Positions 42,701 to 53,222 are shown, counted from the first letter of the stretch. The stretch is 64,000 nucleotides of DNA from Branchipolynoe longqiensis (GCA_030323885.1 CM059199.1:37890590-37954589); one strand, 5' to 3'. Made by a program: numbers and translations. The notes: a model not told the origin generated them from the letters alone.

Positions 42701-43480
42701 GTGTGTAGCAGGCATACATTGTGACGAATGCTCACTGCTGATGCTGTACGTAGTGGGCGAGCAGTGTGCCGCGCGTTCACAGGTGTGGCGGTTTCAGCGT
42801 GTTCCCGTGCTCAGAGGTGTACCTCGCTTCTGCGCATGCGTCAGAATCTAATAAACATGGCCGTAATCGATTAACACTACCCGGGCGACTCGGGTCATCC
42901 CAGTCGTCAGAATTTCAAATAGAACACGGCGAGTGGAGTCGACAAATACACGTGCTGTGTGCAAAAAAAGAATAACTTAGATTAATTAAATGGAAATATA
43001 GGTAAACTAGGCCATCATAAAATACTTTAAATCCTATTTTGCTGTACTTTTTATCGGTTATAAAAAAAAAAAAAAAAATTGTCCACCCTAGCGCGGAGAA
43101 GTGTATTCGATTATTCGACCCGAGTTTGTAGGATGTGCGCATGCGCCAATAAGTGTCTCGGGTGATCCGAGTTGATGCGAAATCCGCGCATGCGCAGAAG
43201 CAACGGGACACGTCTGAGCACGGGAACACGCTGAAACCACCACACCGGTGTAGCTTTTGCAGTATAGCAGGCATGCAGTGTGATGAATGTTCACTGATGC
43301 TGTACGTATGGGCCGCGCAGTGTGATGTGCGTTCGCCGGCGCCGGATGTAGAAAACATGCAGTGTGACGCGTTCACCGGTGCAGCCGGTTCGGGGTGTAG
43401 TTTTTGCCGTCTGCTCCAGAAACAAGCTGCGGCGGGGGAAGCAGACGACGCCCCGTCCACCAGTCTAGTGGTTACGTAAC
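42701..43480. repeat. CpG-rich segment with both inverted and direct repeats
   Basis: TTTCAGCGTGTTCCCGTGCTC with GCTTCTGCGCATGCG (about 42790-42843) is mirrored at about 43183-43240. Separately, GTAGCAGGCATACATTGTGA...GATGCTGTACGTA (42706-42754) recurs in the same sense at about 43266-43308. The 108-codon Cys-rich frame at 43153-43479 spans these repeats and I do not call it a gene. Confidence 0.7.
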
Positions 43481-43550
43481 GTGACATAGGCAAGACGCGT
43501 CTAATATAAGCACACCGGGCCCTCCCCCACTGCGTGGGAGATGGGTAGTC

Positions 43551-43571
43551 GGGGGGGGGGGGGGGGGGGGG
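43551..43571 (+). repeat. Poly-G tract of 21
   Basis: Uninterrupted G run. Confidence 0.95.
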
Positions 43572-43649
43572 TCCCACCTGTTTTCACTGGTACTGTGAAT
43601 GTGTGATTATGGGCCTACGCCAAGGGTCAGATCTAACTTACAGATTATA

Positions 43650-43945
43650 GCTGCATAGTCCGATGAAATATCAAATTTTCAAAACCAAACCAATTATCTA
43701 GATTTGATTTGACATATCTAACTTAGATACTGATGCACTTATTAAGCATTTGTTTCTGCGTAGAAGGCAGAACTGATTCAATTTAACAGAACCTGTTACT
43801 GCAGAAGTCTATGGTGTTAGAGTTTTGGCAAGATTGCTAAAACTAATTTTCCATGTTTGCATTCAAAATATCTCAAAAGTTTGCCATTTAAAATAAAAGT
43901 AACTTTGAACTAATGAAAAGTAGATACGTTGACAATGTTGGCAAC
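43650..43945. mobile_element. TTAA element, right end missing
   Basis: The left end AGCTGCATAGTCCGATGAAAT and interior are well preserved. The copy breaks off after AAAAGTAGATACG, before the terminal repeat. Confidence 0.82.
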
Positions 43946-43989
43946 TTTGGGTGGCCCCCTTATCGGCTTGCTCAGTTTAATGCCCTGGT

Positions 43990-44416
43990 CACATACACAT
44001 TAGTGGATGTAGTGGAAGCTAAAGTAGTTGAACGTACCGGTATCCATACTTGTCTGTGATGCTAACTTTGGTAATAACGTGGGTGAGCTGTGATGTCCGA
44101 TTTAATTTTTGGACATGTTCAAAAGAGTGCTGCTATGTTAGAGGCTGAATTTGCATCCGTGATGCTAGCGTACTTGGATGAAGCCCTGGTCACATAGCCG
44201 TTAGTGGACATACGTGAACGTAGTGGAGACTAAAGTTGTTGAACATACCAGCATCCGTACCATAACATATTTATCCGTACTGTAATGTATTTATCGGTAC
44301 CAAAATCTGCCATACTTTAACATATTTCAACATAGTTTAACGTACTTACACCACATTAGCCTCCACTACGTTCACCTACGCTCAACTATGTCCACTAACA
44401 TGTATGTGACTGGGGC
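43990..44416. mobile_element. TIR element (GCCCTGGTCACATA), tandem or nested
   Basis: The left-end motif GCCCTGGTCACATA occurs twice (about 43982 and 44183), and the right end TATGTGACTGGGGC once (about 44403). The second start plus the right end form a complete 230-bp element. The first is a truncated relative. Internal motifs such as ACGTAGTGGAGACTAAAGT mirror TCCACTACGTTC. Confidence 0.72.
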
Positions 44417-44480
44417 ACTAGGCTCGCCCTTTGGAAATTTAATTCACCCGACTTACTATGCATGAAAACCTAGAGGCTGC

Positions 44481-45470
44481 ACTGTGTAATTATGGCTGCA
44501 CTGTGTAATTATGGCTGCACTGTGTAATTCTGCTTGTGCTGTATAATTATGGCTGTGCTGTGTATTTCTGGTTGCGCCGTGTAATTCTGGTTGTGTCGTG
44601 TAATTTAAGCTGTGTTGTGTAATTATGGCTGTGCTGTGTAATTCTAGTTGTGATGTGTAATTCTGGCTGCGCTGTGTAATTCTGCTGTGCTGTGTAATTC
44701 TGCTTGTGTTGTGTAATTCTGCTTGTGCTGTATATTTCTGGTTGCTCTGTGCAATTCTGGTTGTGCTGTGTAATTCTGGTTGTGTTGTGTAATTCAAGCT
44801 GTGCTGTGTAATTCAAGCTGTGCTGTGTAATTCTGTTTGTGTTGTGTAATTCTGCTTGTGTTGTGTAATTCAAGCTGTGCTGTGTAATTCAAGATGTGAG
44901 GTGTAATTCTGCTCGTGCTGTATAATTCTGGTTGTGATGTGTAATTCTGGGTGCATTGTGTAATTCTGGCTGCGCTGTGTAATTCTGCTTGCGCTGTGTA
45001 ATTGTGGCTGCGCTGTGTAATTCTGGTTGTGCTGTGTAATTGTGGCTGCGCTGTGTAATTCTGCTTGCGCTGTGTAATTGTGGCTGCGCTGTGTAATTCT
45101 GCTTGCGCTGTGTAATTGTGGCTGCGCTGTGTAATTCTGGTTGTGCTGGGTAATTCTGGTTGCACTGTATAATTCTGGCTGTGATGTGTAATTCTGATTG
45201 TGCTGTGTAAGTTTGGCTGCATTGTGTAATTCTGGTTGTGATGTGTAATTCTGGCTGCGCTGTGTAATTCTGGTTGTGCTGTGTAATTCTGGCTGCGCTG
45301 TGTAATTCTGGTTGTGTTGTGTTGTGTAATTCAAGCTGTGTTGTGTAATTATGGCTGTGCTGTGTAATTCTAGTTGTGATGTGTAATTCTGGCTGCGCTG
45401 TGTAATTCTGTTTGTGCTGTGTAATTCTGGTTGCGCTGTGTAATTCTGGTTGTGCTGTGTAATTCTATGT
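44481..45470 (+). repeat. 19-bp minisatellite, about 52 units
   Basis: The unit is (G/A)CTGTGTAATTCTGGTTGT with variants; starts at 44481, 44500 and 44519 show the 19-bp step. Because 19 is not a multiple of 3, minus-strand frames cycle through Asn-Tyr-Thr-Gln-Glu-Leu-His repeats without stops. These are not genes. Confidence 0.95.
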
Positions 45471-45583
45471 CCCTTCGGGAGGAAGCCGCTGCAAGAATGT
45501 CCATTGTTTCGAACCTATCTGGTGTGTTGTTTTCGTTAAGATGAGATAATGAGATGGCTCGAGAGGGGGTGGGGAAGAGAGGT

Positions 45584-45883
45584 TGGTTGTTGGAGTTTTA
45601 CATCCTGACAACATTTATCAGGACGGGTAGCGACTTGTGACAGTGTGCACTCATGGTGACTTTATAGTGTTGCCTCACTGGGAAATCAGGCCTCCAGCAC
45701 CATGATCCGATATCCCACCCAATCACATTATCCTGACACTGAGCTAACCAGTCCTTGAGCACCTGGCTAGGAAGCGACGCATATCAATTTGATAGGTCAT
45801 TGGTTTGACTCGACTGGGAACCGAACTCCCGATCTCTCGTATGCGAGGGCCGCGCTCTACCGATTCGGCCACCAAGCCCGGTA
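45584..45883 (-). mobile_element. SINE-B, antisense (head ii)
   Basis: The tail starts GGTTGGTTGTTGGAGTTTTAC and the head ends TTCGGCCACCAAGCCCGGTAG. A short deletion in the tail removes TCTAAGGTCATA. Confidence 0.87.
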
Positions 45884-45885
45884 GG

Positions 45886-46130
45886 GAAGGGAGCGCGTGC
45901 TGTACTTGTCAGTGACGGTCGCCAGTCGCCCGCCGCCCGCCGCGGTGCTCGCCGGTGTTTGGTGCAGGGATCCCGGCGGTCGCCCGGCGCGTACCGCCCG
46001 GCCGCCGGGACTATCGCCGCGATGGCCGCCCGGAAGTGGGGCGTTGCCCCGCCGGCTCACGGAGGCGCGGCCGGCCGCTCTGACGGCGGTACCGGGCCGG
46101 GGCTGGCCGGGGCGAGGGGCTGTCTATCAC
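45886..46130. other. Isolated GC- and CpG-rich island
   Basis: About 240 bp are strongly GC-rich with dense CpG (CGCCCGCCGCCCGCCGCGG), in sharp contrast to both flanks. Small frames cross it (110 and 69 codons), rich in Ala/Arg/Pro/Gly. I see no domain and do not call a gene. It could be an unmethylated promoter island or an insertion. Confidence 0.45.
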
Positions 46131-46372
46131 CGTTTGGAACCCATCCGAATGTCCTTGCTGCATTCTAGATATTATTGCGTCAGTGTATTTTGTATAAGTA
46201 TGAACGTTAATTTAATATTATTTCCATGAACACAAAAAAACAATCATTTATACATTTGGAGTGGACTGTGTCTGTGGCTGGCCGAATATCTACCTTATTT
46301 GTTAAACACAAATCGTGGGACCAACTGGCCTCTAGCACACCTGACGTCAGCTGACCATTGCCCTTCTATTAA

Positions 46373-46694
46373 AGCTGCATAATCCGATGAAAATATCAAA
46401 TTTTCAAAACCAAAACAATTACCTAGACTTGATTCTATATATCTAACATTTGTCATCGCATAGAAGGGAATAACGATACAATTTAATAGAATATGTTCCT
46501 GCAGAAGCCAAAGGTGTCAGAGTTTTGGCGTGCTTGCCAAAATTAATTTTGCATGTTTGTACTTCAAATATCTCAAAAGTTAGCCATTTAAAATCAAAGT
46601 TACTTCGAACGAAAGTTAGGTTGATTATAACAATGAACCAAATATATCTAGCTCAGAAAATGATAGAAACTCAAAACCATCGGACTATGCAACT
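46373..46694. mobile_element. TTAA element, full length
   Basis: Starts after TTAA at 46369-46372 with AGCTGCATAATCCGATG and ends AACCATCGGACTATGCAAC. The right TTAA has become TTAT. It carries TTTTGGCGTGCTTGCCAAAA. Confidence 0.86.
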
Positions 46695-46719
46695 TTATTA
46701 CAGGACTAGATGCATTCCA

Positions 46720-48142
46720 GGGGCCATATTCATGTAGTGGTGCCAGGCTTAGCCAGAGCTACACGCTAGCTCTGGGGTAGCTATCCGAGGCTAGAGGCGG
46801 GTTGGAGAAATAGGTCAAGTCATATTCACCAATGTCAAAGCCGCCGCGGATAGCTAACCGCGAGTTTATTTATAGATTTAGGAATTCCCTCGATTTTACA
46901 ATATGAATAACGCCGCCAGTGCGGCGGGAGCGTTAATAACGGTTCGATTTTAGGGTTAATTTGATTAAATTTCACTTATTGTGTATGTAATTCTGTTAAA
47001 TATGATAGCATTGAATAGATTTGGGCCTAATATATAGCCGCCGATTTGGCGGCGGCGGCGGCGGCGGCGATGTGTATTTTGTTGATATGCGACAGTATGG
47101 ATATCGACGTCGCTTCGGCGGCGGCGATTTGTTTACTCTGTCTGTGTCTGTGTCTCTGTCTGTGTCTCTGTCTGTATGTGTCTGTGTCTCTATCTGTGTC
47201 TCTGTCTGTGTCTCTGCCTGTGGCTCTGTGTCTCTGTCTCTGTGTCTCTGTCTGTGTCTCTGTCTCTGTCTCTGTCTCTGCCTGTGGCTCTGTCTGCGTA
47301 TGTGTCTGTGTCTCTCTCTCTGTATGTGTCTGTGTCTATGTATGTGTCTCTGTGTGTGTCTCTATGTCTCTGTGTCTGTGTGTGTGTCTCTGTGTGGCTG
47401 TGTCTCTATGTCTGTGTGTGTGTCTGTGTATCTGTGTGTGTATCTGTGTCTCTGTGTCTATGTGTGTGTCTCTGTGTATGTGTGTGTGTCTCTGTGTATC
47501 TGTGTGTGTATATGTGTGTCTGTGTGTGTGTCTCAGAGAGAGAGACAGGCACAGACACAGAGACAGACAGAAACAGACACAGACAGACGGAGATACACAC
47601 AAAAACACAGACAGAGACACATACACAGACACATACACAGAGACACATACAGAGACACATACAGAGACACAGACAGATACACAGACACATATACACAGAC
47701 AGAGACACAGATAGAGACACAGACAGAGACACAGACAGAGACACATACATAGACAGAGACACAGACAGAGACAAAGGCAGAGACACAGAGACACAGACAG
47801 AGACACAGACACAGACAGAGACACAGAGAGAGACACAGACAGAAACAGACACAGACAGACGGAGACACACACAGAAACACAGACAGAGACACATACAGAG
47901 ACAGAGACAGAGACAGAGACACAGACACAGACAGAGACATTTAATAGATTGAGAGCCTCACACGCACACTAACTGGCGCATCTAGCAGTTAACCCTGGTT
48001 TGAAAACGGGGTAGCTTAGCCTAGGCTACGGTCGGCGGTTAGCGTTGGCACCGACACATAAGTACGGATTTTCCACCGTTAGCCTTGTGGGGATACCGTA
48101 GCCGTGGTTAAGGCCTTGGCACCTCCACATGAATATGGCCCC
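46720..48142. mobile_element. TIR element G (GGGGCCATATTCATG) with module and inverted microsatellite
   Basis: The ends GGGGCCATATTCATG and CATGAATATGGCCCC are perfect inverted repeats; the right arm also mirrors GGTGCCAGGC. The interior holds one copy of the ~200-bp module (about 46860-47030), a (GGC)n run, and two roughly 400-bp arms of inverted TG/TC - CA/GA microsatellite. No transposase. The TSD is not readable. Confidence 0.83.
47137..47940. repeat. Inverted TGTCTCTG - CAGAGACA microsatellite
   Basis: The left arm, 47137-47532, is (TGTCTCTG/TGTGTC)n. The right arm, 47534-47940, is (CAGAGACA/CACAGA)n. The switch is TCTCAGAGAGAGAGACAGG. The arms are almost equal in length. Frames of up to 258 codons are artefacts. 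Confidence 0.93.
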
Positions 48143-48260
48143 AGGACACTCCACCAGTACCAAGCAACACCTTCTATAACGGTCCTAGAATAATATTTAG
48201 CGTAAAATATCTTATACACCACATGTAGCATTGGTTGTTCAGCTGGAAGATCAGCCCTGC

Positions 48261-48980
48261 CAGGGCCCGTATGCATGGAGCGGTGTTAAATTTGTGTGGT
48301 GTTATCCCTCTAACACAGGGTAGCTACCACTGGTTATCGCCAGGGTCGAGAACTATGTCACGCCGTATGCATGGGCACTTAAATGGTTTGTGTTAGCTAA
48401 ACGTGAAGTTATTTATAGATTTGGGAAATCCCTCGATTCGGCAATATGAATAACGCCGCCAATGCTGCGGCGGCGTTAATATCGGTTTGAATTGAGGGTT
48501 AAATTGATCAAATTTCACTTATTGCGTACGTAATTCTGTTAAATATGACAGCATTGAATAGATTGAGATCCACACACGCACACTAACCGGCGTGACGACA
48601 GTATGTATATCGACGTCGATGCGGCGGCGGCGATTTGTTTACTTTACATTCGTCGATTCGACAATATTAATATCACCGCCGATGCAGCGGCAGCATTAAA
48701 ATCGCTTCATTTTAAGGGTTAATTTGATTAAATTTCACTTATTGCATATTTAATTCTCTCAAATATGATAGCAGTGAATAGATTTGGGTTCCATCCTGAC
48801 ACTAACCTAACACTAACGCCGCTGTAAAACTGCTATTAGCAGGGGTTAGAATTTCCGAGTTTAAACGCGCAGTGTTTGTCTAACACTGCTCCATGCATAC
48901 TGACTTTTCGGCGCTAAACCAGAAATCCCGCCCTAACCGCAGTTTGCCTCGCTAACAACGCTCCATGCATACTGGCCCTG
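48261..48980. mobile_element. TIR element H (CAGGGCCCGTATGCATGGAG)
   Basis: A 720-bp element whose inverted ends are CAGGGCCCGTATGCATGGAG and CTCCATGCATACTGGCCCTG. The interior repeats the ~200-bp module three times, with CAATATGAATAACGCCGCC or its variants near 48441, 48590 (partial) and 48665, each followed by AATTTCACTTATTG and GAATAGATT. No transposase. Confidence 0.82.
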
Positions 48981-49084
48981 GGGAAGCCATGCAGTCACAT
49001 TACTACATACTTGTGGTTAAATAAAACTTAACTCGGCATATTTATATTGAAGCCAATTAAACTTTAAAGTGGTGTTTATGTTAC

Positions 49085-49135
49085 TTGGAATGCTATTAAA
49101 GCTACATGATAGGATGAAATCATCAAATTTTCTAA
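49085..49135. repeat. TTAA-family arm fragment
   Basis: TATTAAAGCTACATGATAGGATGAAATCATCAAATTTTC is one end only. Confidence 0.65.
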
Positions 49136-49151
49136 ATCAAACTTAACTTAA

Positions 49152-49503
49152 AGCTGCATAGTCCGGTGGTTTTGAATTTCTGTATTTTTTCTGAGCTAAG
49201 TATATTAGATTGATCACTAGTATCTTCCTTACATTAGTTCAAAGTTACTTGTATTTTAAATGGTAAATCTTTTAGATATTTTGAGTGTAAACATGGAAAA
49301 TTAGTTTTGGCAAGCTTGCCAAAACTCTGACACCATAAACTTCACCAGTAAAAGGTTCTATTAAATTGACTCAGTATTGCCTTCTACGCAGAAACAAATG
49401 CTTAATAAGTGCATCAGTATCTAAGTTAGATATGTCAAATCAAATTTAGATAATTGGTTTGGTTTGGTTTTGAAAATTTTACATTTCATTGGACTATGCA
49501 GCT
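49152..49503. mobile_element. TTAA element, full length
   Basis: Bounded by TTAA at 49148-49151 and 49504-49507, with ends AGCTGCATAGTCCGGTGG and CATTGGACTATGCAGCT. The right TTAA is shared with the next element. Confidence 0.9.
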
Positions 49504-49507
49504 TTAA

Positions 49508-49787
49508 AGTTGCATAGTCCGATCAAATATAAAATGTTCAAAACCAAAGCAATTATCTAGATGTGATTCTACATATCTGACTTAAATACTGGTGCACTTA
49601 TCAAACATGTCTCACCACATAGAACGGAATACAAATTAATTTAGCATATATGTACTTGAAATATCTCAGAAGTTAGCCATTTAAAATCAAATTGATTTCA
49701 AAATAAAGTTAAATAGATTATAACAATCAATCTAATATATTTATCTCAGAAAATGACAGAAACTCAAAGCTATTGGGCTATGCAATT
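49508..49787. mobile_element. TTAA element, back-to-back, internal deletion
   Basis: Begins AGTTGCATAGTCCGATC immediately after the shared TTAA. The segment around TTTTGGCA...TGCCAAAA is deleted. The right end is GGGCTATGCAATTTC. Confidence 0.86.
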
Positions 49788-49829
49788 TCAACCAAAATGT
49801 GTTCCTGTATATTACATTTAATTAGGCCT

Positions 49830-50095
49830 ATTGCCGCACTCATTCTGAATGTGTCGCGGTCCATGCTGCTATGCTCGAAAATTAAATAAGCAAGAATTAG
49901 CGCTTTGGTGTGAACAATTACATTAATTTGGCATGGTTTGGTTTCAAATAAATCCAAAGTTAACCGTTTAAAATAACAGTTACTTCAACGTTAGACGTAG
50001 CGATCAATTTTCTCTATTTATTTATGCAAAATATCTTAGTAAGCTCTTTTTAACCCCTTTGGATTATGCAACCTAAAACATTAAAATATTAGCTC
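49830..50095. repeat. TTAA-family diverged remnant
   Basis: GGTTTCAAATAAATCCAAAGTTAACC...GGATTATGCAACC follows the family interior and right end loosely. The left part is unrelated. Confidence 0.5.
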
Positions 50096-50127
50096 ATTAT
50101 GAGTAGTGCCTGTGGAAGGGGGGGGGG

Positions 50128-50370
50128 AGAGGTTGTTTTTCCTTCCTTTTTTGGGTTACATATTAGTTGATTAAGTAGGGGAAATTGGTCTGTCTCATTC
50201 CACACCTCCTTGCCTTATCCTAATAATGCCAAACACCAGGATAGCTAGTGTAAAGTATAAATCTGTACGTCATCTGTTTGACTCAACCAAGTTCTACCCT
50301 GAGATTTGAATCACATGACCTACCAAAATGGGAGGTGGACGCTCAACGTACTCATCCATTCCATTTGATT
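50128..50370 (-). mobile_element. SINE-B with tail 2, antisense (head i)
   Basis: The tail reads, in complement, GAATGAGACAGACCAATTTCCCCTACTTAATCAACTAATATG, then the usual body (TCCTAATAATGCCAAACACC) and a head with CTACCAAAATGGGAGGTGGACG. This shows tail 2 in an uninterrupted form. Confidence 0.75.
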
Positions 50371-50377
50371 TACTTAA

Positions 50378-50724
50378 AGTTGCATAATCTGCTAGTTTCG
50401 AGTTTCTGTTATTTTCTGAGATAAATATATTAAGTTGATTGCTATAATCCACCTTACTCTAGTTTGAAGTAAAATTTATTTTTAATCGCTAACTTTTGAT
50501 ATATTTGAAGTGCAAGCATGCACAATTAATTTTGGTAAGCATGCCAAAACTCTGACACCATAGGTTTCTACCCTAACATATTCTGTTAAATTGCCTCAGT
50601 ATTCCCCTCTATGTAGCAACAAACACTTAATAAGTGAATCAGTATCTAAATTAGATATGTAGAATTAAATCTAGATAATTGTTTTTGTTTTGAAAATTTG
50701 ATGTGTTCATCGGACTATGTAGCT
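50378..50724. mobile_element. TTAA element, full length
   Basis: Bounded by TTAA at 50374-50377 and 50725-50728. The ends are AGTTGCATAATCTGC and TCATCGGACTATGTAGCT. Confidence 0.88.
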
Positions 50725-50784
50725 TTAAACAATTTGTCCATGGCGGTAGTTTTTGTTGTTGCTAAACAACACAAATGCTCATAA

Positions 50785-51180
50785 GAAGCTCGCCTGAGGA
50801 GACTTAAGCTACCAACATTGTTATAGCGTCGTCTGAGGGGAGATATGATAAAGACTTATAAGATTATTACTGGAGTCTATGACAGTGATGTCACAACAGG
50901 TTTGTTCAACCTCAGAACAAACAGTAACAGCAGAGGCCAACGGTATAAGATCTTCAAGGAGAGGCCCAGACTCGAGGTCAACAAGCACTCATTTTTCTTT
51001 CGAGTGACAGATCCATGGAACAGTCTCCCACGAGTTCCAGGCCGAGTGGTTGAAGCCCCAATGGTAGAAGCGCTTGAGAGAAGGCTGGACAGACATTGGC
51101 AGGAGCACCCACAATTATATGACTTCAGGGCACCGTCGACCCACATATGCGTGCAAAGAAATGTTTTTGTGGGGCCATAA
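50785..51180 (+). pseudogene. LINE reverse-transcriptase C-terminal fragment, with in-frame stop
   Basis: The frame gives EARLRRLKLPTLL, a TAG at 50824-50826, then RRLRGDMIKTYKIITG and, further on, FFFRVTDPWNSLP and FERRLD-type ALERRLDRHW. RRLRGD...TYKI...WNSLP...RLDRHW is the well-known C-terminal tail of many non-LTR retrotransposon reverse transcriptases. The polymerase and endonuclease domains are absent: upstream in-frame sequence ends at a TAA at 50782, next to a TTAA element. The 111-codon open part from the ATG at 50845 is therefore a dead 5'-truncated copy, not a host gene. Confidence 0.8.
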
Positions 51181-52036
51181 CGAGCTGGCATTAGAGGCCC
51201 ATTGGGGCCGAGATCAGCCAGAAAATGATATGTAAGTTAAACATGCTGAATGGAACCTATTCCGTGATGACACTTGTGTGAATATCCGCTGGGTGCTGCT
51301 GGTGATGTTGAGCCCGCCTGTATTGTCAGTAGAAGATCAGCCACTCTCACTCTCCCAGCACAGCCCCGGCCTGTGTTTGACTCACATGCCCAGTCTCTCT
51401 GGAGATGACGTACACAACCCGCCCTTCCTCTGAAGATTGGACGAGGATTGTCCATTTGGTGAGAGAGGGCAGGGCGAAGGGCATTAGGTGTGACATGGGG
51501 GAGGCGTGTTCTTAGGGTGCGAGTGGCCGGGCTCGGTGGGCCTGGAAGGTCGTGTTGGTGGTGAGTTTGCTAGGACAATCCAAGAATACAAATTGCATTG
51601 ATGCAATGACATGGTAAAGCTGAATAACCCATTGGTTTTGAATTAGTTGTGCATTAAAATTTGTTTTTAAATAGTTACCGTTCACTCTACCTTACCTGGT
51701 GCTTAGTCATTTCTAGGAATCTTAAGGACTAATGGGGTCAATGAGTATTCAATGTCGGAATAATATGAGTGAGTAAAGATATCGCATTATGGTACTAAGA
51801 AAACATGCTTCTCAATGCGACAGAATCATTAAGTTGCCGAGAGTGCACCTATGTCACAAGCCAGTATTCATTCATATATATATTATACTCCCCGTCATAT
51901 GTTGCTACGAGGTAAAATCCCAAGCATTTGTGAGCCCTGTTAGTGTTATGCCTATAATAAATATCATCTTCATAGGACCCAAACTTCCGGTCCCCCCACC
52001 ACCACCCCCACCTCGCCCCACCTCGCCTCTCTATAG
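51181..52036. other. Unique DNA; no gene supported
   Basis: The first 50-100 bp may be LINE 3' UTR. The 72-codon minus-strand frame at 51237-51455 and the 89-codon frame at 51789-52058 have no recognisable domain. Confidence 0.45.
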
Positions 52037-52044
52037 ACCAGAAG

Positions 52045-52402
52045 GGATGACCGAATGAATTGAGTGTCCATCTCCCTTTTTGGGAGATCGGGGATCCAAA
52101 CCCCTGGGTGTGCGTGGCTTCGAACCCTGGTCGAGTCAAACCAATGACGTAAAAATTAATACCGGTTGCTTCCTAATATTCTAGCCAGGCGCTTGGCATT
52201 ATTAGGATATGGCAAGGACTGGTTGGCTCAGTGTCAGGATAATGTGAATGAGTGGGATATCAGGTCATGATGCTGGCAACCTGGTTTCCCAGTGGGGCAG
52301 CATTATAATGTCGCCATAAGTGCGCACTGTCACAAGTCGGTACCCAATCCTGATATGACCGTAGATGTTTCCAGGATATCAATCTTCAACAACCAACCAG
52401 CC
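52045..52402 (+). mobile_element. SINE-B, full length (head i, tail 1)
   Basis: The head GGGATGACCGAATGAATTG leads to a duplicated B-box area and a full body, ending CCAGGATATCAATCTTCAAC. Confidence 0.85.
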
Positions 52403-52529
52403 AAGGCTTCTCTGTAATTCCCCATTGATTTACCGCGTGATTCAGCACACTTTGGTGGTAATCTGCTGGTAACCATGGCGACTGGTTGTGCTAATACGCG
52501 GGTCGCTGTTGATTACATACCTGAAACAC

Positions 52530-52640
52530 TTCCCCCCCCCCCCCACCTCCCCTCCTCCCCACTCCAATCCATCCCACAATGCGTGTACACACACACATAC
52601 ACACGCACCTGCACCTGCACTTGCACCTGCACACCTAAAC
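52530..52640. repeat. C-rich and (CACCTG)n low complexity
   Basis: Poly-C at 52532-52543 and CACCTGCACCTGCACTTGC repeats at 52606-52632. Confidence 0.85.
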
Positions 52641-52664
52641 ACAAGCATAACCACATCTAGAAAC

Positions 52665-52937
52665 CTGGCTGAATCGGTAGAGCGTAGGGAGTTCGAATCC
52701 CAACCGAGTCAAACCAATGTCTCAAAACATTGATAATTGTCGCTACCTAGCCTGGCACTAGGGTTTTGCTAGAATAGGACAAGGAGTGGTTAGCGCAGTA
52801 TCAGGATAATGTGACTGTGTGGGATATTTGGTTATGATGCTGGTGGCATGGTTTCCCAGTGGGGCAGCACTATAAAGTTGCCATGCATGCGCACTGTCAC
52901 ATGTCGGCACCCATCCTGATATGACCTTTAATGACAA
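52665..52937 (+). mobile_element. SINE-B, short head, tail 1
   Basis: The head is internally deleted (GAATCGGTAGAGCGTAGGGAG joined to TTCGAATCCC). The body and tail are complete to ATGACCTTTAATG. Confidence 0.82.
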
Positions 52938-52956
52938 CAAAGAAATCTAGAAAACC

Positions 52957-53195
52957 AGATGTGATGGCCGAATGAGTTAAACCTCCGCCTCCCATTTTGG
53001 TAGGGCATGGGATTCGTACCCCCAGGTTTGAACCCTGGCCGAGTCAAGCCAATGACTTACAAAGTTATACTTGTTGCAACCTAGCCTGGCACTCGGCATT
53101 ACTAGGATAGGGCAAGGAGCAGTAGAATGAGGAAGACCAATTGTATGCGATTGAAATTTCCCCTGCTTAATCAACTAATGTACCCCCAAAAACAG
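52957..53195 (+). mobile_element. SINE-B with tail 2 (head i)
   Basis: The head GTGATGGCCGAATGAGTTAAAC and first body half match SINE-B. After GGATAGGGCAAGGAGCAG it switches to GAATGAGGAAGACCAATTG...CTTAATCAACTAATGTACCCCC, the alternative tail. Confidence 0.82.
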
Positions 53196-53222
53196 CATGT
53201 ATCGAGGCACACACATGCAATC

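Noticed and set aside
43153..43479. 108-codon Cys-rich frame with CSFC...QCDEC-like motifs
   Set aside because: The Cys motifs arise from directly repeated DNA (GCAGTGTGA blocks); no known Cys-rich family fits and no transcript signals are seen.
45897..46229. 110-codon frame in the CpG island
   Set aside because: Composition-driven (Ala/Arg/Pro/Gly), no domain, no splice site that I can defend.
47021..47952. Frames of 135-258 codons, Cys/Val/Ser- or Thr/Gln/Arg-rich
   Set aside because: Translations of the inverted microsatellite in element G, present on both strands.
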